Below, in pieces: positions 6,361 to 6,408 of a stretch of 6,408 bases of DNA. This DNA is from an uncultured Collinsella sp. (lineage in GTDB: Bacteria; Actinomycetota; Coriobacteriia; Coriobacteriales; Coriobacteriaceae): the NCBI GenBank assembly GCA_902478765.1, contig CABSMN010000072.1, positions 1 through 6,408 of the forward strand. The letters run 5' to 3'. Position 1 is the stretch's first letter, and each line of letters starts with the position of its first letter. The position numbers were made by a program, and so were the translations under genes. The notes below the pieces were generated by a model. The model saw nothing but the letters and a program-made list of their open reading frames with translations. It was not told the DNA's origin and did no database searches.

Positions 6361-6408
6361 CTGTCTCTTATACACATCTCCGAGCCCACGAGACTACGCT
6401 GCATCTCG
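6361..6408 (+). other. Illumina Nextera adapter read-through (artefact)
   Basis: CTGTCTCTTATACACATCT (6361-6379) is the reverse complement of the 19-base Tn5 mosaic end. CCGAGCCCACGAGAC (6380-6394) is the Nextera read-2 adapter. TACGCTGC (6395-6402) sits exactly where the 8-base i7 index belongs, and ATCTCG (6403-6408) begins the P7 flow-cell sequence. Genomic sequence stops at or near 6360. Read in reverse, the mosaic end gives the well-known false N-terminus MYKRQ. Confidence 0.98.

Noticed and set aside
4810..6375. 521-residue minus-strand ORF opposite lacE, starting MYKRQ
   Set aside because: Its start lies in the Nextera adapter, its composition is low-complexity Asp/Gly/Glu/Val, and it lies opposite a clear lacE gene. 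It is a shadow of codon bias.

Overview
The window is a GC-rich accessory contig, most likely from a gut actinobacterium of the Coriobacteriia (Collinsella-like). That assignment rests on strong G/C preference at third codon positions, AGGAG-type ribosome binding sites, and the combination of lactose-type PTS proteins, GH1 phospho-glycosidases and a LacI-family regulator. It is an inference from composition and gene content and was not tested by a search.

Layout, left to right. Bases 3-218 are the end of a lactose-type PTS IIB domain, cut by the window edge. A GC-rich intercistronic hairpin follows (229-260). Next is a complete 6-phospho-beta-galactosidase (lacG-like copy 1, 285-1724), closed by a strong Rho-independent terminator (1792-1835). 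A convergent spacer carries two tandem inverted-repeat units with an exact 81-bp period (1850-1918 and 1938-1999). The second unit, read on the minus strand, has the form of the terminator of the next gene. A LacI-family repressor lies on the minus strand (2008 to about 3036). The divergent control region holds a minus-strand promoter and three near-identical operator-like sites of the form TG-N3-ACGT-N3-CA. A second 6-phospho-beta-galactosidase (copy 2, 3387-4829) follows on the plus strand. After a spacer with two hairpins comes the IIC part of a LacE-type lactose PTS permease (5002-6360), which is cut off by the contig end.

How the genes would work together: LacE imports a beta-galactoside such as lactose and phosphorylates it. 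LacG hydrolyses the 6-phospho-galactoside to galactose 6-phosphate and the aglycone (glucose for lactose). The LacI-type protein probably represses its own gene and the copy-2 lacG-lacE operon. The two modules are arranged as mirror images (lacE-lacG, regulator, lacG-lacE). The IIA protein (LacF) and the tagatose-6-phosphate pathway are not in the window.

The last 48 bases (6361-6408) are not genomic. They are Illumina Nextera adapter read-through: transposon mosaic end, adapter, an 8-base index and the start of the flow-cell sequence. The lacE frame stays open through the adapter, so automated annotation would append about 16 false residues. I did not find an undescribed biological system. 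The points most worth checking are the adapter, the triple operator, the 81-bp inverted-repeat pair and the mirrored paralogous lac modules.
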